Shown here piece after piece: positions 17,256 through 25,851 of a stretch of DNA of 64,000 nucleotides. Origin of the DNA: Dyadobacter fanqingshengii (GTDB lineage Bacteria > Bacteroidota > Bacteroidia > Cytophagales > Spirosomataceae). The DNA lies in the NCBI RefSeq assembly GCF_023822005.2, contig NZ_CP098806.1, positions 1,922,001 through 1,986,000 on the forward strand. The letters are read 5' to 3'. The notes under the pieces were generated by a model that saw only the letters and a list, made by a program, of their open reading frames with translations, did no database searches and was not told the origin of the DNA. Each line of letters opens with the position of its first letter. The stretch's first letter is position 1. Both the position numbers and the translations under genes were made by a program.

Positions 17256-18014
17256 ATGGAAGCAAAACTGACACTTGTGGGCGCCGGACCGGGCGATGGA
17301 GAATTGATCACGCTGAAAGGAATCAGGGCGATTAAAGAAGCGGATGTGATCCTATATGATGAGCTGGCCAATGTGGAGTTCCTGGATTTCGCTCCGGCCT
17401 ACGCTTTGAAAATGTATGTTGGAAAAAAAGTGGGTAACCCATCTTTCTCGCAAGACGAGATCAACGGCCTTATCGTACGCCTGGCCCGCAAGCGTGGTCA
17501 CGTGGTGAGACTTAAAGGCGGCGACTCATTTGTATTCGGTCGCGGACATGAGGAAATGGAATATGCAAGAGATCATGGCATAGCCTGCGAAGTGGTTCCC
17601 GGCGTTTCGAGCTGCATCGCGGTTCCCGCGTCCATGGAAATCCCAGTGACGCGCCGCGGCGTGAGCGAAAGCTTCTGGGTTATTACAGGCACCACGCAAA
17701 ATGGCGAATTGTCGGAAGACCTGCGATTAGCCGCCCAGTCGAAAGCGACGGTGATCGTTTTGATGGGATTGAGCAAAGTGAATGAGATATGTGCGCTATA
17801 CAAACACTTTGGGCGCGGACATTTGCCCATGGCCGTGATCCAGAACGGCACGCGCCCCGACGAAAAAAGCGTGATGGGACAGGTTTGGGAAATTCCCCGC
17901 CTTGTGAAAGAAAATAACATGGGCACGCCCGCCATCATGATCATGGGCGAAGTGGTGGCTTTACATCCGTCCTACGCGATGGAATATTTGCAAAGCATGC
18001 AATTGGTTTCCTGA
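17256..18014 (+). CDS. cobA: Uroporphyrinogen-III C-methyltransferase (SUMT)
   Basis: 252 residues, single-domain SUMT. LTLVGAGPGDGELITLKGIR is the N-terminal family signature. VVRLKGGDSFVFGRGHEEME, VVPGVSSCIAVPA and PVTRRGVSESFWVITG are the S-adenosylmethionine and substrate sites. It makes precorrin-2, the precursor of siroheme needed by NirB. Placement at the head of the plus-strand nitrate operon points to siroheme rather than cobalamin supply. GAG lies just before the ATG. Confidence 0.94.
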   Translation: MEAKLTLVGAGPGDGELITLKGIRAIKEADVILYDELANVEFLDFAPAYALKMYVGKKVGNPSFSQDEINGLIVRLARKRGHVVRLKGGDSFVFGRGHEEMEYARDHGIACEVVPGVSSCIAVPASMEIPVTRRGVSESFWVITGTTQNGELSEDLRLAAQSKATVIVLMGLSKVNEICALYKHFGRGHLPMAVIQNGTRPDEKSVMGQVWEIPRLVKENNMGTPAIMIMGEVVALHPSYAMEYLQSMQLVS

Positions 18015-18046
18015 AAATTCTGGCTTACTCAACCAATCTATACATC

Positions 18047-19405
18047 ATGAAAACAAATTTTTACCTCCTTTTGCTGTTTACCGCAGGTTTCTGCCTGCTC
18101 GGTTCGCTGAATGTTAATGCACAATTCAGCCTTTCGGGCCAGTTACGTACGCGCTCGGAATTGCTGCACGGACAAGGTTCGCCATTGTCTAAAACGGATA
18201 AACCTGCGTTTTTCACCTCCCAGAGAACAAGGTTTAATGCAGGTTACAAAGGTTATAGAACGCAATTTTTCATTGCAGTTCAGGATGTTAGGGTGTGGGG
18301 ACAAGATGCTTCAACCAATAACCGCATTACCAACCCGGCGCTGAATGGGCTAATGTTGCATGAGGCCTGGGGCGAAATCAGTTTGCTGGATACAAACCAG
18401 ACCAACCTGGGAAAAGAATTTGCATTAAAGATCGGGCGGCAGGAATTGCTTTATGATGATAGCCGATTACTGGGAAACCTGGATTGGCTGCAGCAAGCAC
18501 GCCGTCACGATGCAGCATTACTGAAATACGGACTCAATGGCTTTACTGCACACATTGGAATTGCGTATAACCAAAACCGTGAGCTCAGAACCGGCACCTT
18601 ATATGATGGCGTTCCGAATGGTTATGCAGCCGGGACAAATGGCATTGGTACGATGTATAAATCGATGCAGTTCGCTTATTTGGGTAAAAAACTAAAACAG
18701 GGAAATGTCTCATTTCTAATTCTGAAAGACGATTTCCAGAAATATGCGGTCGATTCCGTAGGTGTAAGAACAGTGAAAAACGGCACAAACAAGCGCGTGA
18801 CATTCGGGCCGTATTTACAAACAAAACTAGGAAAATCTTGGAATTTAACGGCGAGCGCGTACTATCAGGCAGGCAAAGATAAAGATGGCAAATCGCTGAA
18901 TGCTTACATGTATTCGGTGCGTGGAATGTATGGAATGAGCAAAGTTTTTTCTATCGGGCCGGGCTTTGATTATACTTCAGGGACTAGCAACGGTTCTGGC
19001 AAAAACAGCACCTTTGATCCGCTTTACGGCACACCGCACAAGTTTTGGGGTCAAATGGACTACTTCTACGCAGCCAATGGTTTCGGTAAAGGCGGCCTGG
19101 CGGATTTTTATGTCAACAGCGTGATCAAAGCCTCCGAAAAACTGTCCATAGCCGTTGACTTACACCAGTTTTCAAGCGCAGCCAACATTCGCAATGCGAA
19201 AGACGAGAAGCTTTCAGCCAATTTCGGAGAAGAGCTGGACATCATTGCGACTTATAATCTGACCAAAACCATCAGCTTCCAGGGCGGTTACTGCACATTC
19301 CTGCCGACCAACAGTCTGGCACAAGTGAAGGCCGTGAAAGACCCGCAGAAAATGGCCAATTGGGCTTATCTGATGATCAATATCAAGCCTGAATTTTTGA
19401 AATAA
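18047..19405 (+). CDS. Alginate-export-type outer-membrane porin
   Basis: 452 residues with a Sec signal peptide (hydrophobic stretch ending NVNAQ). The rest alternates short amphipathic strands rich in aromatic residues and asparagine, typical of an outer-membrane beta barrel; LSGQLRTRSELLHGQGSP and AFTSQRTRF-like strands resemble the alginate_export family. It ends with a strand at ...MINIKPEFLK. Sited between siroheme synthase and the NarK transporter, it is probably the outer-membrane entry route for nitrate or nitrite (inference). Confidence 0.7.
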   Translation: MKTNFYLLLLFTAGFCLLGSLNVNAQFSLSGQLRTRSELLHGQGSPLSKTDKPAFFTSQRTRFNAGYKGYRTQFFIAVQDVRVWGQDASTNNRITNPALNGLMLHEAWGEISLLDTNQTNLGKEFALKIGRQELLYDDSRLLGNLDWLQQARRHDAALLKYGLNGFTAHIGIAYNQNRELRTGTLYDGVPNGYAAGTNGIGTMYKSMQFAYLGKKLKQGNVSFLILKDDFQKYAVDSVGVRTVKNGTNKRVTFGPYLQTKLGKSWNLTASAYYQAGKDKDGKSLNAYMYSVRGMYGMSKVFSIGPGFDYTSGTSNGSGKNSTFDPLYGTPHKFWGQMDYFYAANGFGKGGLADFYVNSVIKASEKLSIAVDLHQFSSAANIRNAKDEKLSANFGEELDIIATYNLTKTISFQGGYCTFLPTNSLAQVKAVKDPQKMANWAYLMINIKPEFLK

Positions 19406-19443
19406 GCATTTCCAAAAATAACCTATCATAACTCCTATTAACT

Positions 19444-20751
19444 ATGGAAACGACCAACAAGCCGCTTGAAAAGTTGAATATTTTCAGTTTCAAAGGCGTA
19501 CAAATGCGCACTTTCCACCTCACGTGGATGGCCTTTTTCCTCTGCTTTTTCGGCTGGTTCGGACTGGCGCCTTTGATGACCGTTATAAAGACAGATTTAG
19601 GTTTAACCAAAAGTCAGATCGGTAACATTATCATCGCATCCGTTGCCGCAACCGTTGTAGCGCGCATTGCAATTGGTAAATTGTGCGACACCTGGGGACC
19701 AAGAAAAACCTACGCAGCATTGATGGGCATTTGCTCCATTCCGGTGATGAGCGTTGGTCTGGTGCATTCCTATGAAGGTTTTTTGCTCTTTCGTCTCGCT
19801 ATCGGCGTGATCGGCGCGTCATTTGTGATCACGCAATATCACACTTCGGTGATGTTCGACAAAAAGATCGTGGGAACGGCCAATGCGGTGGCTGGCGGCT
19901 GGGGAAATCTGGGCGGAGGAATCACAAACATGGTTATGCCATTGGTTTTTGCAGGATTTGTGGGAATGGGTTATTTGCCTGAATCGGCATGGAGAATCGC
20001 GATGGTGATCCCTGGCGTGTTCTTGTTCATTTTCGCATTTGTCTATTATTGCTTTACCAAAGACACCCCCGCCGGAAACTTTGAGGACTTGGAAATAACT
20101 AATCCAAAGGCAGTTAAGACAAAAGGAACATTGGCCATAGCCATGAAAGATCCAAGAACCTGGGGACTTTTCCTGGCCTATGGAGCATGTTTTGGCATAG
20201 AAATCACTTTTGATAATGTGGCCGCGCTTTACTTTTTTGAAAACTTCGAAACATCGCTTGCTACTGCCGGAATTTTGGCGGGTGCCTTCGGTTTTATGAA
20301 CATTTTCGCAAGAGCCGTCGGTGGCATTGTGGCAGACAAAGTAGGTAACAAATATGGCATGATCGGCAAAGGAAAGCTGCTGGCGCTCTTGCTGGCTTGT
20401 GAAGGAATCGGTATTGCATTGTTTGCGCAGAGCGGAAGCATTGTTGCGGCGGTGGTTACGATGCTTTGTTTCGCCATGTTTTTGAAAATGGCCAATGGCG
20501 TTACTTATGCGATTGTGCCTTTTATCAATCAGAAAGCGATCGGTTCTGTGAGTGGCATTGTGGGCGCGGGTGGTAATGTTGGGGCGGTTCTAGCAGGGTT
20601 TTTATTCAAATCCAGCGAAATCTCCTACTCGCAAGCCTTCATGTACATAGGCGTCGCGATCGCCTGCATCGCAGCTGTTGTTGCATTGATCAATTTTGAC
20701 AAAACCAGAAGCGTGATTACCGAAGGAGCGCTGGAACCGGCCGAAGCGTAA
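19444..20751 (+). CDS. NarK/NasA-type nitrate/nitrite MFS transporter
   Basis: 435 residues with about 12 hydrophobic helices. Family hallmarks are WMAFFLCFFGWFGLAPLM in TM1, RIAIGKLCDTWGPRKTY in the first cytoplasmic loop, and glycine-rich nitrate signatures GGWGNLGGGITNMVMP and GIVGAGGNVGAVLAGFLFK in TM5 and TM11. It lies 48 bases before the nitrate reductase gene, so nitrate uptake for assimilation is the expected job; nitrite exchange is possible. Confidence 0.93.
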   Translation: METTNKPLEKLNIFSFKGVQMRTFHLTWMAFFLCFFGWFGLAPLMTVIKTDLGLTKSQIGNIIIASVAATVVARIAIGKLCDTWGPRKTYAALMGICSIPVMSVGLVHSYEGFLLFRLAIGVIGASFVITQYHTSVMFDKKIVGTANAVAGGWGNLGGGITNMVMPLVFAGFVGMGYLPESAWRIAMVIPGVFLFIFAFVYYCFTKDTPAGNFEDLEITNPKAVKTKGTLAIAMKDPRTWGLFLAYGACFGIEITFDNVAALYFFENFETSLATAGILAGAFGFMNIFARAVGGIVADKVGNKYGMIGKGKLLALLLACEGIGIALFAQSGSIVAAVVTMLCFAMFLKMANGVTYAIVPFINQKAIGSVSGIVGAGGNVGAVLAGFLFKSSEISYSQAFMYIGVAIACIAAVVALINFDKTRSVITEGALEPAEA

Positions 20752-20798
20752 AAGAGCAGCGACACATTTTTCCACTCCGTAATCTGCTAATTATCACC

Positions 20799-23700
20799 AT
20801 GAAAACATTCAAATCAACTTGCTGTTACTGCGGCGTAGGCTGCGGGGTTGTGGTCACGAAAGAGGGGAACGGGCAACTGAGCTTGGAGGGTGATAAGGAG
20901 CATCCTTCGAACAAGGGCATGTTGTGCTCCAAGGGCATGAACCTGCATTATACGGTAATGGACCAGTCGGACCGGCTGCTTTACCCGCAAATGCGGCTCA
21001 ACCGTTCGATGCCCATGCAGCGCGTGAGCTGGGACGATGCTTTGGAGCGGACAGCAGCGGTTTTTAAGACATTGATCAAGAAATTCGGACCTGATTCTGT
21101 GGCATTTTATGTCTCAGGTCAGTGCCTTACGGAGGAATATTATCTGGTTAACAAGCTCATTAAGGGCTTTATTGGCTCTAACAACATTGATACTAACTCG
21201 CGGCTGTGCATGAGCTCGGCCGTGGTGGGATACAAGCTGGCACTGGGCGAGGACAGCGTGCCGGTTTGCTACGACGACATCGAGGCGGCCGACGTTATTT
21301 TTGTGACCGGTGCAAATCCAGCCTGGTGCCATCCGATCATCTGGCGTCGCGTGGAAGCGCATAAGGAGGCGAATCCAAATGTCAAAATTATCTGCGTCGA
21401 CCCCCGAAAAACGGACACTTCGCGCTCATCAGACTTGCATTTGCAGATCGCGCCGGGAACCGACATTGTGCTGAATAATGCCATTGGAAGGATTTTAATT
21501 GAGAGAAATTACATTGACCAGGACTTCATTGCCAATCATACGGACGGCTTTTCGGACTTCAAGGAAAAAGTAATGCAGCGCACCATCGACGAAGCCGCCG
21601 AACTTTGCGGAATCAATGCGGATGACATTTACACAGCCGCAGAATGGATCGGCCGGTCGGAAGGATTTTTATCTTTCTGGACGATGGGGCTGAACCAGTC
21701 GGTGATCGGGGTGAATAAAAATTTGTCGCTTATCAACCTTCATTTGATCACGGGAAAAATTGGCAAACCCGGAAACGGACCATTTTCATTGACCGGGCAG
21801 CCTAATGCCATGGGCGGCCGCGAAACGGGCGGATTAGCAAACATTCTCCCCGGCCACCGCGAAGTAGTCAATGCGGAGCATCGTGCCGAAATGGAGCAAT
21901 TTTGGAACACACCGGTGAAAATCGCCAACAAGCCTGGCTTAACCGCCACGGAAATGTTCGAAGCGCTGGCAGATGACAAGCTGAAAGCAATCTGGATTAT
22001 TAATACAAATCCGCTGGTGAGCATGCCGGACATTAATGTTGCCGAAGCCGCGCTGAACAAGTCGCGGTTTGTGGTGGTTCAGGACGTTTCCAATCGAGCT
22101 GATACGGTGAAATTTGCGGATGTGGTGCTTCCAGCGGCGGCCTGGCTGGAAAAAGAAGGAACGATGACCAATGCAGAAAGGCGCATCACGCATTTGCCCA
22201 AGGCTGTGGACGCACCAGGAGAAGCATTGCCGGACGCGGAAATCATCTGGCGCTTTGCAGAAAAAATGGGCTTCGGCGATTCATTTAATTACAAAAACAC
22301 TTCCGAAGTTTACGACGAATACACCCAATGCACAGCTGGAACAACCATTGACGTAACCGGCGTCAATTACCAGCTTTTAAAAAACAACAGAAGCGTTCAA
22401 TGGCCGCTAACCACGTCTTTTGAGAACAATATATTGCCTGTTACAGGCACCAAAAGGCTTTTCACAGATCATGAGTTTTATACCAAAAACAAAAGAGCCC
22501 AAATCCACGCAGTAAACGACGAAAACACTTCTGAGCCCGTTGATGAAGATTTCCCTCTGGTTTTAACCACCGGCCGCATTCGCGATCAGTGGCATACGAT
22601 GACCAAAACGGGCCGTGTCGCAAAACTGAACCAACACACACCACAACCTTTTTTACAAATTCACCCAGAAGACGCGAAATCGCGCAACATCAAAGAAGGA
22701 CAATTGGCCGTGATCAAAAGCCGCCGCGGAGAAGTTCGGGTGAAGGTTAACATTACAGAAGATGTTCGGCCTGGGCTTTGCTTTCTGCCCATGCACTGGG
22801 GTAAAATCCTGGGCAGCAACCTCGGTCGCGCGAATAATCTGACCAATAATCTGGTTGACCCCAAATCCAAAGAACCCGACTTCAAATTCTCCGCAGTGGA
22901 GGTTTCTTTATATAAAAAACCGGTTGAAAAGATCATCATCATCGGCGCAGGCTCGGCTGGGCTTGGTTTCATCAACTCATATCGTGCTTTAAATCAAGAT
23001 GATGAAATTCATGTTTTCTCAAAGGAAATATATCCGTTCTATAACCGGGTAATGCTTCCGGATTATATTAGCGGCGCCCAGCATTGGGAGCAACTTGTGA
23101 AGTTGCGCGAGGATCAGTTTGAGGAAAACAACATTATCGTTCACAAAGGCACTTCCATTGTCCATATTGATAGAAACAACAAAACGGTTGTCGACAGCAA
23201 CGGCCAGGAACACGCTTACGATAAACTGATTCTGGGTATGGGCAGCAAAGCTTTTATGCCCAAAGGCGTTCCCGATCTGCCGGGCATTTTCAATATGCGC
23301 TCGCGCTTGGATGCGGATTCGCTGCTGCCATTTTTGAAACAGCCTGAGCCGCACGCGGTGATTGTTGGTGGTGGCATTCTGGGTCTCGAACTGGCGGCTT
23401 CTTTCCGGGAAATGAATGTAAAAGTAAGCGTTATCCAGCGCAGCGGCCGTTTTATGGAGCGTCAGCTCGATCCGCTTGCTAGTGAATTGCTGTATCAGGA
23501 GTTGATGGATCGGGGGATTGAAACTTACTTTAATGATGAAGTTGCGACATTCAGCGGTCAGGAAAAAGTGGAAGGAATTCGCTTGAAATCGGGCCGGAAG
23601 ATCCAGTGCGATGTGGTGGTTTTGGCCATTGGAACGGTGCCTGTGATCGAGCTTGCGCAACATGCCGGACTCGATTGCAAGCGTGGCGTTTTGGTGAATG

Positions 23701-24317
23701 ATTATTTGCAAACTTCTGACCCTGACATTTACGCGGCGGGCGAAATTGCGGAATGGAACGGACAAATGTGGGGCATTACGCTGGCTGCCGAACAACAGGC
23801 GGAAGTGATTGCTAAATACATGGCGGGCGACATTTCGCAGCCTTATAAAGGCAGCACGTCAATGAACATTCTGAAAATGGAAGGTTTACAGCTTTGCAGC
23901 ATCGGCCTCACGGACGTTCCGAACAACGATCCGGCTTACGAGCAGATTGTTTTTATAGATAAATCAAAGCGCTATTATAAGAAATGCATTGTTCACCGCG
24001 ACAAGCTCGTGGGAGCGATTTTGATCGGGGATAAAAATGAGTTTTTGGAATACAAAGATCTGATATCCAATTCAATAGAACTTTCAGAAAAGCGTTTGCA
24101 ATTGCTGCGGGCCAGCCAGAAAGTGGAGCCTTTGGAGGGAAAATTGGTGTGCTCCTGCAACAATGTAGGTCGGGGAAATTTGGAACGTGCGATTGCAGGC
24201 GGATGCACTGATTTTCAGACGTTATGCCAGCGTACTGGCGCGGGAACCGGCTGCGGTTCATGCCGGCCGGAAGTGAGAAGTATTTTGGAAAAAGCAGCGG
24301 AAGCAACCTTAGTTTAG
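20799..24317 (+). CDS. Assimilatory nitrate reductase fused to FAD-dependent reductase and [2Fe-2S] domain
   Basis: 1172 residues. The N-terminal [4Fe-4S] motif is C8/C9-C11-C15-C43. Residues to about 690 form the molybdopterin oxidoreductase core (GQCLTEEYYLVNKLIKGFIG, TNSRLCMSSAVVGYK, TGANPAWCHPI, then a molydopterin dinucleotide-binding domain with TTGRIRDQWHTMTKTGR). A NirB-like FAD/NAD(P) module starts at about 710 (IIIIGAGSAGLGFINSYRAL) with GGGILGLELAASF near 855. A BFD-like [2Fe-2S] domain follows at about 1115 (LVCSCNNVGRGN, GAGTGCGSCRPEV). In other bacteria these are separate subunits (NasA/NasC type). The fusion could take electrons directly from NAD(P)H to nitrate. Confidence 0.92.
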   Translation: MKTFKSTCCYCGVGCGVVVTKEGNGQLSLEGDKEHPSNKGMLCSKGMNLHYTVMDQSDRLLYPQMRLNRSMPMQRVSWDDALERTAAVFKTLIKKFGPDSVAFYVSGQCLTEEYYLVNKLIKGFIGSNNIDTNSRLCMSSAVVGYKLALGEDSVPVCYDDIEAADVIFVTGANPAWCHPIIWRRVEAHKEANPNVKIICVDPRKTDTSRSSDLHLQIAPGTDIVLNNAIGRILIERNYIDQDFIANHTDGFSDFKEKVMQRTIDEAAELCGINADDIYTAAEWIGRSEGFLSFWTMGLNQSVIGVNKNLSLINLHLITGKIGKPGNGPFSLTGQPNAMGGRETGGLANILPGHREVVNAEHRAEMEQFWNTPVKIANKPGLTATEMFEALADDKLKAIWIINTNPLVSMPDINVAEAALNKSRFVVVQDVSNRADTVKFADVVLPAAAWLEKEGTMTNAERRITHLPKAVDAPGEALPDAEIIWRFAEKMGFGDSFNYKNTSEVYDEYTQCTAGTTIDVTGVNYQLLKNNRSVQWPLTTSFENNILPVTGTKRLFTDHEFYTKNKRAQIHAVNDENTSEPVDEDFPLVLTTGRIRDQWHTMTKTGRVAKLNQHTPQPFLQIHPEDAKSRNIKEGQLAVIKSRRGEVRVKVNITEDVRPGLCFLPMHWGKILGSNLGRANNLTNNLVDPKSKEPDFKFSAVEVSLYKKPVEKIIIIGAGSAGLGFINSYRALNQDDEIHVFSKEIYPFYNRVMLPDYISGAQHWEQLVKLREDQFEENNIIVHKGTSIVHIDRNNKTVVDSNGQEHAYDKLILGMGSKAFMPKGVPDLPGIFNMRSRLDADSLLPFLKQPEPHAVIVGGGILGLELAASFREMNVKVSVIQRSGRFMERQLDPLASELLYQELMDRGIETYFNDEVATFSGQEKVEGIRLKSGRKIQCDVVVLAIGTVPVIELAQHAGLDCKRGVLVNDYLQTSDPDIYAAGEIAEWNGQMWGITLAAEQQAEVIAKYMAGDISQPYKGSTSMNILKMEGLQLCSIGLTDVPNNDPAYEQIVFIDKSKRYYKKCIVHRDKLVGAILIGDKNEFLEYKDLISNSIELSEKRLQLLRASQKVEPLEGKLVCSCNNVGRGNLERAIAGGCTDFQTLCQRTGAGTGCGSCRPEVRSILEKAAEATLV

Positions 24318-24321
24318 CGCC

Positions 24322-25791
24322 ATGAGAGACTATTATAATGTAAAAATAAATCTCCCGGGCGGCATTGCATCGCCGGGTTATCTCAAAGATATCTTGACCG
24401 CCGCCTGGAATGCGAATGTGCGCAAAGTGCGCTTCGGGTCGCGGCAGCAATTGCTGTTGTCGGTGTTTTATGAGGACATGCGCTTTTTGGAAAAAGACCT
24501 GAAAAAAAGTGGCATTTTCTACGAAATGAATACAGACCGCCAGCCGAACATTGTGAGTTCTTACTGCGGAGAGGAAGTTTTCAGGACGGGACAATGGCTG
24601 AATGCGAACGAATATCATTCCGTGCTGGACACATTTGATTATGACCCCGCATTGAAGATCAACATTTCGGATTCTAACCAGAGTTTTACACCATTTTTCA
24701 CGGGTAATCTGAACTTCATTTCTTCGCCTGAGCCCCATTTCTGGTATTTGTATGTGCGTAACAAACAGACGAATACGGTTTACAAATGGAATGATCTGGT
24801 TTACACGAATGAGATCGGGCGGCTTGCGAAAGTGATTGAGGATTGCATGCTTTCGGGTGATTGCTACGGAGAGGAAAGCTTGTATAAAGCTGTGCAGAAA
24901 ACGATCCGTTATGTTTCACAACCGGCTTTGCAAGATCTCGAATTGCCTTCATTCACGCTTCCATATTATGAGGGTTTCAACCGTTATGAGTCCAGGACCT
25001 GGCTCGGTTTGTATCGTCGGGATGAGCAATTCCCCATTGAATTTCTGCTCGATGTCTGCGCATTGTGTCTCAAAACCCGGATCGGGGAAATCTGCATTAC
25101 GCCTTGGAAATCCTTGGTTATTAAGGGAATAGAAGATCAATATCGTGTAGATTGGAGCAATATTCTGGGCAAACATAACATTAACGTGCGTCATGCGGCG
25201 AATGAACTTGCCTGGCAAACAGAGGACCATAACGAGGACGGCGCCAGTTTAAAAAATGATTTAATCCATTATTTTGATAAACATGATATGCGCACTTTCG
25301 GACTTTGTTTTGGCATACAAACCAAGGCGAAATCGGAAGTCTTTGGAAGCGTTTTAATTAAAAAGCGGCCATTGTTGCAGATGGGCGAGTTGACCATGTT
25401 CCACGTTTACGACATTTATTACACCGAAAACTTCAATCCGAATAGCCGAACCCAGTTGCTTTTTGAGAAAGGTTTATATAAAATTCATGTTGCCGCGCAG
25501 CTCGAAAAACTTTGCAGGAGATTTAATAACCAGCGTTCGAGGGAAAATTTCAAAGTGGCATCACAAGAAGCCGAGGAGCCGAAAATGGCAATCAAAATCA
25601 TCGACCTCATTTACCAATGTCCTGATTGCCTGACCGTTTACGATCCGGAATATGGTGATGCAACTCAAAACATTGCCCCGGGGACTACATTTGACGATTT
25701 GCCCGAAACCTACTGCTGTGCATTGTGTGATGCCGGCAAAGCAGTAATGATCGCCACCGAATTAAATAAACCAGCATTATCAGAATCCTGA
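24322..25791 (+). CDS. Siroheme-reductase-like protein with C-terminal rubredoxin domain
   Basis: 489 residues. The N-terminus (NLPGGIASPGYLKDILTAAW, VRKVRFGSRQQLLLSV) resembles the ferredoxin-like half domain of nitrite/sulfite reductases, and residues 241-275 (LCLKTRIGEICITPWKSLVI) resemble the second half domain. A C-x5-C is present (C175, C181) but the matching C-x3-C of siroheme enzymes is not, so the catalytic site looks degenerate. Residues 433-470 are a rubredoxin: CPDC, then YCCALC (C466/C469). It starts four bases after the nitrate reductase stop. An electron-transfer partner of the nitrate reductase is plausible, but this is inferred from domains and position. Confidence 0.7.
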   Translation: MRDYYNVKINLPGGIASPGYLKDILTAAWNANVRKVRFGSRQQLLLSVFYEDMRFLEKDLKKSGIFYEMNTDRQPNIVSSYCGEEVFRTGQWLNANEYHSVLDTFDYDPALKINISDSNQSFTPFFTGNLNFISSPEPHFWYLYVRNKQTNTVYKWNDLVYTNEIGRLAKVIEDCMLSGDCYGEESLYKAVQKTIRYVSQPALQDLELPSFTLPYYEGFNRYESRTWLGLYRRDEQFPIEFLLDVCALCLKTRIGEICITPWKSLVIKGIEDQYRVDWSNILGKHNINVRHAANELAWQTEDHNEDGASLKNDLIHYFDKHDMRTFGLCFGIQTKAKSEVFGSVLIKKRPLLQMGELTMFHVYDIYYTENFNPNSRTQLLFEKGLYKIHVAAQLEKLCRRFNNQRSRENFKVASQEAEEPKMAIKIIDLIYQCPDCLTVYDPEYGDATQNIAPGTTFDDLPETYCCALCDAGKAVMIATELNKPALSES

Positions 25792-25851
25792 CACGATGGA
25801 AACAGCTGATATCAAACCCTTACCATTGATGTGATTGACTCACCCCATTCT

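Noticed and set aside
17114..17371. Minus-strand ORF across the divergent nitrate promoter
   Set aside because: Overlaps the start of cobA in antisense and the promoter region; translation has no domain and is likely random.
23019..24738. Long minus-strand ORFs (258 and 261 codons) opposite the nitrate reductase and rubredoxin genes
   Set aside because: They lie wholly antisense to genes with clear domain evidence, have no recognisable domains and are rich in residues expected from reversed codon bias.
25796..25834. 12-codon ORF after the rubredoxin gene, possible remnant of another operon gene
   Set aside because: Too short to judge; no similarity seen and no clear ribosome-binding site.
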